Below, in pieces: positions 27,359 to 37,380 of a DNA stretch of 64,000 bases. Under the pieces are notes generated by a model. It had not been told where the DNA came from and ran no database searches. It worked only from the letters and a program-made list of their open reading frames with translations. The stretch lies in assembly GCF_027409185.1 (NCBI RefSeq), contig NC_084462.1:27751577-27815576 (forward strand). The letters run 5' to 3'. Both the position numbers and the translations under genes were made by a program. The stretch's first letter is position 1, and every line of letters begins with the position of its first letter. This stretch comes from Cynocephalus volans. Taxonomy: Eukaryota > Chordata > Mammalia > Dermoptera > Cynocephalidae.

Positions 27359-27600
27359 GCTCCCGGGAGTGGCAGCGGCGCGGGCTGCGGCCGTGTGAGC
27401 CCCGCATGCGCGCCGACCGCCTCGCGGCTGCGCAGCGCCCGCCCGGCCCCGCCCCGGCCCCGCCCGGGACCCCGGGACCCGGCCCCGCCCCGCCCCGCCC
27501 CGCGCCAGCCGGGCCCCCGCCGAGGTCCCCGCCCCCAGCCCCTCAGGGCTCCCCCTGCGGCCTTGGCCCCCTACGTTCTCCGTGTCGAGGGTCGGGCCCC
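27359..27600 (-). promoter_or_regulatory. STX1A: STX1A promoter with tandem GC boxes in CpG island
   Basis: Immediately upstream of the STX1A start, 27437-27512 is almost entirely C/G, with repeated CCCCGCCCC units (GC boxes, Sp1/Sp3-type, on the STX1A strand). No TATA box is visible. The CpG-dense zone runs from roughly 26.7 to 27.6 kb and covers exon 1. Transcription start is probably within about 100 bases upstream of 27358. This is inferred from composition and known TATA-less control of STX1A. Confidence 0.75.
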
Positions 27601-28299
27601 AGAGCCCCGGCTTCTTTCCCTGCCCCAACCTCCTCTTTATTCGGCCGCTCAGCATCTCTGTTCTGGACCCTGGATTCTCACCCCAGAGCCCTTCACACTG
27701 TCGGGGATTTGCTGGAGGTTGGAACTCTCGCCTTGATTTTATTGCCTCGGGACCTCCAGCAGCCCCCTGCCGTCCCGCAGCCAGAAACCTCCTCCAGAGA
27801 GTTCCAGCCTCGGAGCCCCTTCCCACTTTCTCCCATCATCTCATCCAGACTCAGGCTCTGGCCCCTCTTTCCCCAGGATTTCTCAGTGCACCGGGGTGAG
27901 GCTGGGCGGTCACCCCTTTTTCCTTTAGTTTCCACTCCCAGCAAGCTGAAGGAACTCTGTCTTTGGGAAAGGGAGACTTCCAGGCCTGAGGTTCTATTTC
28001 CTATCTAGAAGTTGGGGTCAGCTAAGCCTGGGGCCCAGCTACCTCTGAGACTAACGGGAAGATTTTAGCAGTACCTGTGGAGGGACGGGAGTAGGAGACT
28101 AGACAGTGGTAGATGTTCCCTTTTAGGTGCCTGCCAGCACCTTGTTGCAACAACAGCCACACCCCCACCTCCACCCCAGCACCCCAGTTGTTCCTTCTGT
28201 GTTATGGCCCAGACCCTCTTGACTCGAAGCTAAGCAGACCTTCCTCCCTCCATCAGGTCTGCCAGTGTTACCAAGACCCCAAAGGTCCGTTTGCTTGCC

Positions 28300-28830
28300 T
28301 TGCCGCTCAGTAGTCAGTAATCGAGAGACAAGAGTTGGTGTAAGGAAAGGTAACCCTTTATAGGGGTCTGCAGTGGAAAGTTGATTCATGGTGACCAAGC
28401 GGGGACATGCAGACATGCCTGAGTATTTCAGATAATCATCAAGGAACTTCCCAGGTGGAAGCTGACCAGCGTCATACTTCATTCTCCATGGGCTCAGTTC
28501 CTGTTATTCTCAAATAAGATCAGGTTAGTAAGCTAGTAAAGAATGGCCATCTGCGTTAATAATTTTTCTCTAATTATTTGTGTACAGTGTGAAAACAAGA
28601 GTCACTGTGTTCTGGCAATTAGCTACAGGCTCTGTGGTTTGAATTACAGGAGAGAACAAGTTTTTGAATTCAAAGGTTTAACAAAATGGAGTCACTTCTG
28701 TTTGGGCTATTATAACAAGACATTGCTCTGGAGCTGGTCCAGACCCCTGCTGCCCAGTGTGTCTGGGCCTGGCACCTCTCTCAGACTGTGGGCACAGGTT
28801 AGCTGGCAGGTAGGTAGGGCACATGCAGGT
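28300..28830. other. Intergenic, possible LTR-like sequence
   Basis: AT-richer DNA containing 'caaaatggagtcacttctgt', a phrase seen in several mammalian solo LTR families. Matching ends, a primer-binding site and coding remnants are not visible. It could equally be unique DNA. Confidence 0.25.
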
Positions 28831-29452
28831 TAACTGGCTGGCAGGCAGGCTGGAGACACTGTTCTAGCTTTCCCTTCTTCACTGGAAAATCTGGCCCAAG
28901 ACACTCAGATGGCATTGGAGACAGTCGCACCACTTCCAGTTGTCCACACTTCACCCTTGAGTGCCCTGCAGAGCAGGCAATGGTGATGCCACACTTGACA
29001 GATAAGAAACAAGGACTCATCTGCTAGAGGGACTTGCCCAGGGTTATGGGGAACAAGAGCAGGGGAGGCTGCCTGATTCCTGGTCCAGTGTGCTTTCCTG
29101 CATGCAGGGTGAGTTGGTGGGGTGGGTCAGGGGTGCACCCCAGAGCTCAATGTCTGACCCTGTGGGGAGAGGACAGTAAGGGGGGACGCAGCTCCTGCCC
29201 TCAGAGAGCCCTGGTGTCACACCAACCATCACTCATTGAGATGCATATTAAATGATAGTATGAAAAATTAGTAAAAGAATGAATGTATGCCCTTCACCTT
29301 AAACTCTGTTTTCTAGATCTTACCTTCATTCAATCATTGATTCATTCATCCAGCATTACCTAGGAAACCATGCACTGGGGCCGCTGTTCTGCGCTCAAGG
29401 TGCCTCCATTGTAGTGGGGGACAGACATGGTTTCAATACATAAAGGAAACAC

Positions 29453-29500
29453 CAAGGTCAAGGGTTCAGATCCCCCTACTGGCCAGCTGCCAAAAAAACA
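29453..29500 (+). repeat. 5'-truncated tRNA SINE monomer
   Basis: The 3' part of a forward monomer is present: 'caaggtcaagggttcagatc', then the acceptor-stem-like end 'ctggccagctgcc' and an A-rich tail. Confidence 0.6.
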
Positions 29501-29667
29501 ATAAACAATACATGAAGGAGTCCTGGAGGCTTTCCCAAGGTGTGACATTTGAGTGGAGTGTTGGAGGAGTGGGTTGCGGCAGCAAGGGGTGCAGGCATTC
29601 TGGACAGAGGAAGGATGCTGGGCCAGGATTGGGGGTGGGGAGGATTCTAAAATGGGGCACTTTGAGG

Positions 29668-29838
29668 CTGGCCTGTGGCTCACTTGGGAGAGTGTGGTGC
29701 TGATAACACCAAGGCAATGGGTTCAGATCCCTGTATAGGGATGGCCGGTTAGCTCACTTGGGAGAGCGTGGTGCTGACAACACCAAGTCAAGAGTTAAGA
29801 TCCCCTTACCGGTCATCTTTAAAAAAAAATTTTAAAAG
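29668..29838 (+). repeat. CYN-type dimeric tRNA SINE (forward)
   Basis: The complete dimer reads in forward orientation. Monomer 1 starts GGCTGGCCTGTGGCTCACTT with a GGTTCAGATCC B box. Monomer 2 starts GGCCGGTTAGCTCACTTGGG and ends with ACCGGTCATC and an A-rich tail. This copy shows the tRNA-Ile resemblance most plainly. No clear target duplication was found. Confidence 0.9.
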
Positions 29839-30302
29839 GGACAACTACAATAATACATGTGAGAGACCATGGTGGCTGGGCTAAAAGTGATAGCAGTGGT
29901 GGCAGGGAGATATGGTCATATCGTGGGTACTTTTAAAGGTAGAGCCAGCAGGATTTGCTAATGCAATGGGAGAGAGGAGGGACTGAGAGAGAGAGAGGAA
30001 TCCAGGATGACCAGAGTTGAGGTTTTTGACCATTCAGGAGAGATGGTGTTGCCATTTGCAAAGATGGGGAAGACTGGATGAGGAGCGTGTGGGGGTGGAG
30101 GCAAACCAGGATTTGGGTTTTGGACCTGTTGAGTTTGAGTTGCCCATTAGACATCCCAAGGGTGAGGACAAGTGGACAGTTATCCATATAAGTCTGGAAT
30201 TCAGGGGCAGGTCCAGACTGGAAGCCACCAGCATAGATAGTTTTCAAAGCAAGGAAAGAGGCCCCTCTGTAGCAGCATGAGGACGTTGAGAAGGCTGCTG
30301 TG

Positions 30303-30338
30303 TTTCAGATCCCCATACCGACCAGCCACCAAAATAAA
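30303..30338 (+). repeat. Very short 5'-truncated tRNA SINE with duplication
   Basis: Only about 36 bases of the SINE 3' end (TTCAGATCCCCATACCGACC region plus tail) are present. They are flanked by near-identical 12-mers AAGGCTGCTGTG (30291-30302) and AAGGCTACTGTG (30339-30350). Confidence 0.65.
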
Positions 30339-30449
30339 AAGGCTACTGTGGTGTCCAGGAGAGAGACTGACTGTGTGAATGAAAGCACGGCCAGCCAGGC
30401 TGGAGAGCAGGGTCAAAGGCATTCAAGAGAGTTATTTAATATTGCCGTA

Positions 30450-30512
30450 CCTTCTTTCTTTCTTTCTTTTTTTCTTGTGGCTGGCTGGTATAATGGGGGT
30501 CTGAATGCTGAA
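30450..30512 (-). repeat. Truncated tRNA SINE monomer
   Basis: A TTTC-rich tail of the reverse-oriented element is followed by 'tgtggctggctggtataatg' and 'ggggtctgaa'. The remainder of the monomer is missing. Confidence 0.6.
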
Positions 30513-30639
30513 TTATTTCAGTCATGAAAAGAATACATACTTGTCGTAGTACATTAAGACATTAGACAGGAATTGTGAACCAGAAGCCATAGGCCCTGGT
30601 GACCAACCATGTGAGGATGAGAACAGAACCAGTCATTAG

Positions 30640-31180
30640 CTTCTGGCTTGGCATCCTGGAGGAGGAGCAGGTCGGGAGGGCAGGGGGCAGTTCACACAGG
30701 GACATGGAGCATTTGAGGTGCCTGTCGGGCATCCAGATGTCCAGATGGCCGAAGCAGAATTCATGTGGACTGCCAGCTGGAGACTTGGGAGTCAGGAGTA
30801 GCCTGGCTTGGGGTGGCGATGAAGTTGTGGGCCACAGTCCAGGGCATGTATGTATGCGTGCGTGTGTGTGTGTGTGTATCTGTGTCTGGGAGAAAAAACA
30901 AGGCCTGAAGATGAACCTGGAATGCCCCCTGACAGGTGAGGGATGGATGGAGATGGAGGAGCCAGAAACACAGCAGGGGCCAAAACAGAAACAGTCACAC
31001 AAGATGCCATGGGTCCCCAGAGCAGCCAACTTCCTGGAATCTGGGACCACTTCACGGGGCAGAAGTGTGGGTGTTTCAATCAGGGCTTAAAGGAAAGTAG
31101 GAAGTGGCCAGGTGGAGAAGCGGGGAGAGGCATTCTGGGCCGAGGGTGAAAACAGAGACAGGGATGTGTGAGAGAGCAGG
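30640..31180 (-). repeat. L2-like LINE fragment
   Basis: 'catttgaggtgcctgtcggg' followed by 'catccagatgtccagatggc' is a recognisable reverse L2-like block. It contains a GT-rich simple repeat at 30846-30880. Confidence 0.45.
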
Positions 31181-32429
31181 GCTTATTTCCCGTGGGAACC
31201 AGGCAGTTCCCATAACATAAATCACTGCCCCCTCCATAAAGTCCTGTCCCTGCTCCAGACAAAGGGGCATCTCTAAGCCCCAATATTGGCATTTTGTCCC
31301 CTGACTCCTACTTGCTCAGGACAGTGAGGTTTCCTTATTGCCCAGGTGGGGGTGGGGGAGGGGTGGTTCTCATACCTCAGCATGGCTTTCCATGTGCTTT
31401 GTGATCTGGCCCTGCTGCACCCCTTGGAGTCTGCTTTCCTCCCACCCTGTGCCTGGGGCACTCCCCTCCCTGTATCCTACCCCCGCACCATGCACCTGGC
31501 TGTTGCTGCTAGTCCTTCCCTTCTAGACATCACTTCCTCCAAGAATTCGTCCCTTGGTGGGAGCTGATAAATACATAAATAAAAAGGAAAGAAAGAAAGA
31601 AAAGCAGGAAATTTTAAAAAAGAAAAAGTTTTAGTCTGGGAACACCCAAGAATGGGAGTTTTGGGCTCCTTCTGTATGTTCCCACAAAGACCTGTATTTA
31701 TCTTGATTATAGCACTTATTGTCACATGTTGATATGGTCTGTGTTAGGAGTCTGTCTCCTCATTAGACTGATGACAGCTGAAGATCAGGAACAGGGTTGT
31801 TCTCCTTGATTCCCCAAGGCTGGCACGGAAAGTGTGTTTGCTGAGTGATGACAAACACGTGCACGCATGAGTGAGCAGAGCTTCTATAAACGAGCACTGG
31901 GAGGAAGGCTGGGCATTTGGGAGCTCCAAAAGCCACCGGTCTCAGTTTGGGGTTTCCGTCCCACGGGCGGTGAGGGCAGGAGTGAGCCCATGGTCCAAGG
32001 GATCCCTGATGCTGGGAGCTGCTGCCACCTGCTGGGCAGGACAGGTGTTGCCTCACTCGGCCGTGGTGCCCGGGCCACTAGAGTGCCATAGTGGGCATGA
32101 AGACCAGTCACCACCTGGCTTCCAGAAGCCCTCAGGCTGGTGGGAGAGACACACTGACAGTGACAAGAAAATAATAGGAAAGTACAGGGGCTGTAGGGGT
32201 CTGGAGGAGGAAGAGGAGGGAGGTTTTGAAGGAACAGAGTTGTTCCTAGAGCACGGTTACAGAGAGTGGGAACAGGAAGGGCAGCTGACCCAGGCTCCAC
32301 AGCTGGTGTGTGCGTGTGTGCGCGTGTATTTTGAGGTTCTCATGTTGTTGCTTTCTTGGGTCTGGCAGGTGTATTCCCTTTTCTCCTCTCCTGGGAAGTC
32401 TGGCTCTGGTCCATTTATTTTTATGGGTT

Positions 32430-32540
32430 TTTTGTTTGTTTGTTTTGTTTTTTGTGGCTGGCTGGTAAGGGGATCTGAACCCTTGATCGTGGTGTTATCA
32501 GCACTGTGCTCTAAGCAGTTGAGCTAATCAGCCATTCCTG
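32430..32540 (-). repeat. CYN-type monomeric tRNA SINE
   Basis: A T-rich tail (TTTG repeats) precedes GTGGCTGGCTGGTAAGGGG, 'ATCTGAACCCTTGATCG' and 'gtgttatcagcactgtgctc', then 'gagctaatcagcc'. It is a full reverse-oriented single tRNA-like unit, presumed older than the dimers. Confidence 0.8.
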
Positions 32541-32579
32541 GCCCACTGACTGTACAAAGCTCTGGCCATTGTGTGAGGC

Positions 32580-32745
32580 ACCTTATTTAACCCTTACCTT
32601 ATCAGTGTGGCTCTCCATGAGCTCCACTTCACAGATGAGGACAACGAGGCTAACGGAGGTACACACAAACAAAGTTGTAGGGGTTGGGTGACACAGTTTG
32701 TAAACTGCCTAGCCCTGCAAATCCCAGCTGTTTTGGCCACAAAGC
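32580..32745 (-). repeat. MIR SINE fragment
   Basis: 'ccttatttaacccttacctt' plus 'cttcacagatgaggacaacg' is the reverse-complement MIR core. Confidence 0.5.
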
Positions 32746-32889
32746 TCAGCCTCCTGCCTAACTGGCGGCTCTCCTTCCCCTTTCTGAGCTCCCCCGACCC
32801 CAGCCCAGCATTATCCTGGAACCATCTTCCAGCTCAAAGCTGAGGTCTGGGCTCAGCCCTCCTGGGAGAGCAGGAGAGGAGGGGGCGTG

Positions 32890-33450
32890 GGACATGAGTC
32901 CTACTAGTTACAATGTGATATTTGAGATAGCACTTTGGGATGAAATTCACTATATGTCTGAATATAAGTTTATTTCCTCCTTTTCCCAATGAGAAGATTA
33001 AAAGAAAAAGAAATCTGGCCCAATGTTCGAATTTAAACTTTTAGAGATGCAGATGAATAATCGACTCCCTGCTTATAATATTTAGTTAAATATTTAAACT
33101 TAAATATTTAGAATCCCATATTTTAAATAATAATTTTATTTAGAAACAACGCTTTTCCTTTCGCGTGCTTTGTGAAAGTTTATCTAAACCCCTCACCCAC
33201 ATTTCTGCCTCTCGTTGTCATTTGTCATAGCCATGTGTCATCCCTAGTGCCTCCCTGAGTTCCCAACACAGTTTTCTCAAACATGTCATCTTCGTTTTGC
33301 TTGGAAACACAGCACTTTTTGAACCCATGAACGATACTGTCACTAAAAATATTATTCCAAGTCATGAGAATGATTAAGATGGTTGTTTTTTGTCTAAACG
33401 GCAGGTGAATATTCGTGATCTCCTTAGGGTAACTATAGAATTATGGAAAA
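32890..33450. other. AT-rich non-repetitive-looking island
   Basis: This stretch is markedly AT-rich compared with its neighbours. It contains repeated TATTTAAA/TTAAATATT motifs around 33075-33145. No family resemblance or coding potential was recognised. Confidence 0.45.
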
Positions 33451-33464
33451 TAGCAAATTGCCTG

Positions 33465-33690
33465 GTCCTACCCCATTCCCTTTCCCTGCTTAATTTTTCT
33501 GCACAGCACTTCTTGCCATCCAATATACTTGTTCATTTATTATCTATCTCCCCTCCCTAGACTGTGAGTTCCATGAGGTCAGGGAATGTCCATCTTGCTA
33601 TTTTATGTCTGTCACTTTGATACATGCCTAGAACATAGTAGGTGCTCAACAAATAATTGTGGAATGAATGACTGTAAAGCTCTTAGAAAC
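33465..33690 (+). repeat. L2 LINE 3' end
   Basis: 'ctagactgtgagttccatga' followed by 'catagtaggtgctcaacaaa' and 'tggaatgaatgac' is a well-preserved forward L2 terminus. Confidence 0.75.
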
Positions 33691-33873
33691 ATTTGCTAGC
33701 TCAGTGGCAGGCAGCCAGACCACGCACGAGGAATGCCGTTGGAGTGGGACGGGGAACTCAGCCTGCAGGAGCCGAGCCCATAGAAGGAGGGCATCTAAGT
33801 CAGGGGGAGCCCAGTCGTGTTGACAGATTAGCTAAATACAGAGGATTGAACAAATTACGAAACACATGAGGAC

Positions 33874-34019
33874 GGGCCAAGCCCGTGGCGCACTCGGGAG
33901 AGTGCGGCGCTGAGAGCTCGGGGACGCTCCCGCCGCGGGTTCGGATCCTATATAGGAATGGCCGGTGCACTCACTGGCTGAGTGCCGGTCACGAAAAAGA
34001 CAAAAAAAAAAAAAAAAAA
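33874..34019 (+). repeat. CYN-derived SINE with truncated right monomer, copy 1
   Basis: A full CpG-rich left tRNA-like monomer has a GGTTCGGATCC B box. It is followed by a right monomer cut down to GGCCGG plus a 19-base hairpin, GCACTCACTGGCTGAGTGC. A CACGAAAAAGAC junction and a run of about 17 A bases end the element. Flanks match 12 of 15 bases (33859-33873 versus 34020-34034). It is closely similar to the copy at 53130. Confidence 0.88.
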
Positions 34020-34289
34020 GAAATACATGAAGGCAATGAGAGGTATGTTTCTCATTGTTGGGGAAAGAGGATAAAAATGTGAAAAGGGTTGGACGAACCT
34101 TGTGCCATTGGGCTGGAATTTAAGGTTTAAATATAAACTTTAAAAAATTTATGTAGATAAAGAAACATAGGTGTAAATGTAAATGTCTATGTTTGTGTGT
34201 ATATGTGTGTATAAATGTGTGTTCACTGAGTGGGCCTGGATTACCCTAATTGTAACGAACACATGCAAAACCCAGATCTTGGTTTCTAA

Positions 34290-35060
34290 ATACTATTCCC
34301 CACAGGTATCCATGAAGAAACGGCTAATTCCATGGATGGAGCAGAGAAAAACAAGATGAGCCTGGATTATCTTGTTGAGCCAGACAGAAAGTGTTCAAAG
34401 AATGATGGGACACGTCAAAATGACAAGAGGTCAGCAAGGGGCATCCACTGACCAAATCTGGGACAATTTGAGCATCAAAATAAATGATAGGAATGGATTA
34501 AAATCCACTGAATAAGGTAGAAAACCATGAGTCCCTCTGATACAAGTCAGCAAGTGAATAAATGAATGGGGGGTCAAGAGCAAGTTCATCACAGAAGAAT
34601 GCCAACTAATAAACCTAGAAGAAACGATGACATTAGAAAATTACCATTTGCGAACCATTGTGGTAGTAATTTGGGCAAGAAACACCAATGGCTGCTGAAG
34701 CCCATGGGTGAAAGTGGGATGTCAAAAGGTTTTATCGTCTTGAAGTTTCTCCCTGCTCTCAATATTTATTAAGCATTCACATCAAGTGACCAGGGATTAA
34801 TACCACCAGCCACGATTCCAATCGCCACCGACTACAAGAAAACAGCATCACTTCTGTCGTGTTTCTGCCCCCAATGGATAATGGTGGTCTCATCATGAAG
34901 GATTAGACAAACCCAAATGGAAGGACAGTCTACAAAATAACATCCCTGTAATCTTCAAAAATGTCAAGGTTATGAAACTCAAAGAAAGGCTGCAAATTCT
35001 TCTAGACTGAGGGACACCAGAGAGATTTGATGAATACAATGTTTGATATTAGTTTTTGGT
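34290..35060 (+). repeat. Old L1/HAL1-like LINE 3' region
   Basis: 'accaaatctgggacaatttg', 'agaagaatgccaactaataa' and 'gtctacaaaataacatccct' then 'aaaatgtcaaggttatgaaa' occur in an order I associate with old L1M/HAL1 3' sequence. There is no open frame. Confidence 0.45.
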
Positions 35061-36500
35061 TTTTTTTTTTTTTACCCTAAAAGGATATGTATACATATAT
35101 ACATTTGGACATTGAAGAGCAGCTTGAAATTGTTTCAAAATAAAAAATTAAATGCCTGGCAAGAGTGTCAGCCCTTCTCCTGGCTAAGCCCTGGTCACCT
35201 GCAGAATTCATCTTGGAAAGGTCCTGGTGAACCCCCTTTGACTGACAGGGTGTGAGGGGCCTCCTTGGTGCCCCCACTGCCCCTGGCACCCTTTTATCCC
35301 TGCTCACCCTGAAGTCCCTGAGAGCAGGGGTCCTGAGTCATGGCACAGAGGAGCTTCCCAAAACACACTGAATGAATCTCAACAAAAAGGGTGTATCTGG
35401 GGTACAGCTCAAGCCCACCTCTTTGCCTGGGGTTCAAAGAACTTGTCAAGACTGGTTGTGGAAGGTGTACCTGGCAGAACAGGAGCCGTGAACAACCAGA
35501 AGTCATCACTGCAGGGAGCTTCCCAGGGGGTCTTGGAAGAAGTTTTTATGGTTTAGGACGGAGTTGAGGACTTAATTAATCGCCAAGACATAACCCTGCC
35601 AAAAAGGCCCCTCAACAGAGAAAATTCCCTTTCACACGTTTCATGTCGCTGTTGTACTCAGTGTGCATGGGTCAGAATGCTGGGCATACTGGAGGGAGGA
35701 TGGATATTCAAGACATCAGGAGGAAATGGCCAGAAAGTAACTTTTTCCTTCGGTTTTCTGCTGCGGTGAGGTTATAGTTCTATGTGTGGATGATGCCATT
35801 CAGGTACCAAGATGCCAACCCTTCAGAATGGGGGGCTGGGACACCTTGTCTCAGCATTGGCACAGTGCTAGGGCCAAGTCCTGGCTCTGTCCCTCTTTTT
35901 ACATCACAAGACATGGGGAGAGTGGAGGCGTGTGACTTGGGGGGACAGGGCTGGCTCAGCTTTGGGCCTGGGTTCCGGGATGCAGGAGGGAGCAGGGGCA
36001 CGGGCCTCCTCCTCACCCTGGGCTGGCCTGCAGGGGGCGGGGCCTGCCAGGGAGTGCCTTGCCTGGAAGGGAGGGCAAAGGGCCTTGTCCTTTGCTTGCC
36101 CCACCCCACTGACAAGAGTCCCAGTCACCAGGCCACCCACCGCCTCTGTCCGGGGCCCTGGAGGGGTAAGTGTCCTTCTGAACCCACCCACCTTGTCCTT
36201 TCCTGGGGACCGGGTGAGAACTCCTTTCCTCCTTGGGGGTCCAAACCCCCTGACCATTCTGTTTGCCTTTAGGCCAGGCAGTGACCACACCCGCCACCTC
36301 CTCAGCATGGTCCAAGTCCTCCTGTTCTACTTTCCAGAGGTCCAGAGACTAGGGCGCTGGGGAGCAGGTACAGACGCCTCAGTCCCCTCCCCTCCTGACA
36401 GTAGCATCAGGTCCAAGGCCAGGACAGAAGGGCCCAGAGTGGAACACTGCATTCAGGCATGCCCCAGATTACTGCCCCCTCCTCTGTCACCCTACAACAG

Positions 36501-37170
36501 AGCCCAGAGTCCCAAGCGGCTGGAGCACTGGGGGACACTCAGACAGAGCCCTCCCTGGACCAAGTCCTCCAGGAACGGGATGAAGCCATTGCCAAGTGAG
36601 GAGCTGCTTGCAGGTGTTGGAAGGGCAGTTGGGGGATCTCCCTCAGGGCCCTGTCCTAATAGTGGAGGGGCAGGGGAAGTCAGGCATGCCTGGAATGAAC
36701 ACCCACCCTGTCACTAAGGGGCCACATTAGCCCACCCCCAGGGACCAGAGCCACATTAGCCCACCCCCAGGGACCAGAGCCAGATCTGCAGGGCCTGAGT
36801 CTCAGGCCGCTCTCCTTGCTGCCTGCAGGAAGCGGGCAGTGGAGGCTGAGCTGGACACATGCAAAGCCAGGTTGCATGCTGTGGAGGCCCAGCTGCTGGA
36901 GGTCCTGGAGGAGAAACTGAGACTGAGGCAGGAGGTGGAGGCCTGGGAGGTAGGGTGGGAATGCCAGCCGGGCTGGGAGGCGTGGGCAGAGGGGCACAGG
37001 GTGGGCCCTGACCTGTCTCTTGCCCATAGGAGGACATGCAGCAGCTGGTGAGGCAACGCATCCAGAGTCAGCTGCAGACAGAGTCTGGCGGTGCTCTGGG
37101 AGCCCATGTGGACCCCAGAGCTGCCAGGAACCCCTGGGCCAGATTCCTCCTGGGTCGTGGGCGTCGGTGA
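36501..37170 (+). CDS. Coiled-coil 3' gene fragment, BICD-like tail (three exons)
   Basis: Three exons with GT-AG junctions and unbroken phase (36501-36595, 36829-36949, 37030-37170) encode about 118 residues ending in ARFLLGRGRR and TGA. The peptide is a charged heptad coiled coil (LDQVLQERDEAIAKKRAVEA, then an EAQLLEVLEEKLRLRQEVEAW segment). It resembles the C-terminal coiled coil of bicaudal-D-related cargo adaptors. I recall a BICDL3-type pseudogene in human, but the placement is uncertain. Upstream, the candidate exon at 36274-36366 has a stop in the required frame, and no start codon or further exons were found. This may be a decaying gene, or the upstream exons may have gone unrecognised. 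The 3' end converges on ABHD11. Confidence 0.55.
36721..36778. repeat. 29-bp tandem duplication
   Basis: A 29-base unit is repeated perfectly twice (36721-36749 and 36750-36778) in the intron, 50 bases before the coiled-coil exon at 36829. Confidence 0.9.
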
Positions 37171-37205
37171 TGAGAGAGCTCAGCCAGGACTTTGGGAACA
37201 CTGTC

Positions 37206-37218
37206 TTTATTCATTAAA
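37206..37218. promoter_or_regulatory. Back-to-back poly(A) signals of ABHD11 (-) and coiled-coil gene (+)
   Basis: TTTATT at 37206-37211 is AATAAA for ABHD11. ATTAAA at 37213-37218 serves the plus strand. An A-rich tract follows at 37224-37252. The predicted transcripts would overlap at their 3' ends by a few tens of bases. Confidence 0.6.
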
Positions 37219-37380
37219 ACTTGAAAAAAAAAATTAAAAAAAAAAAAAAAAAGCTGGAAGCCTGACACCTCTGTACCCTCGTGCCCTCTCAGTGTCCACT
37301 TGAGTCCTTCTGTGCAGAAATGTGGAACAGGCTGGAGTGTCTTGAAACCTAGGGTTTGTGCCCCCTCTTGCCAGCAACTC

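Larger units (their letters stand above)
29330..30600 (-). repeat. L2-like LINE, interrupted
   Basis: Reverse-oriented L2-like blocks such as 'agtgtggatgttggaggagt'-type, 'gagccagcaggatttgctaa' and 'gttgagtttgagttgcccat' form a long composite. tRNA SINEs break it at 29453, 29668, 30303 and 30450. The family call rests on recall of conserved phrases. Confidence 0.5.

Noticed and set aside
29740-29812. tRNA-Ile-like sequence as a functional tRNA gene
   Set aside because: It is one half of a dimeric SINE with A-tail. The anticodon arm and acceptor stem are degraded and many sister copies exist.
30846-30880. Regular GT repeats as a CRISPR-like or regulatory array
   Set aside because: A plain dinucleotide microsatellite with no spacers.
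35784-36717. Long plus-strand frame of about 260 codons before the coiled-coil exons
   Set aside because: It runs out of frame with the supported exons at 36501 and beyond, has no recognisable domain and lies in GC-rich DNA.
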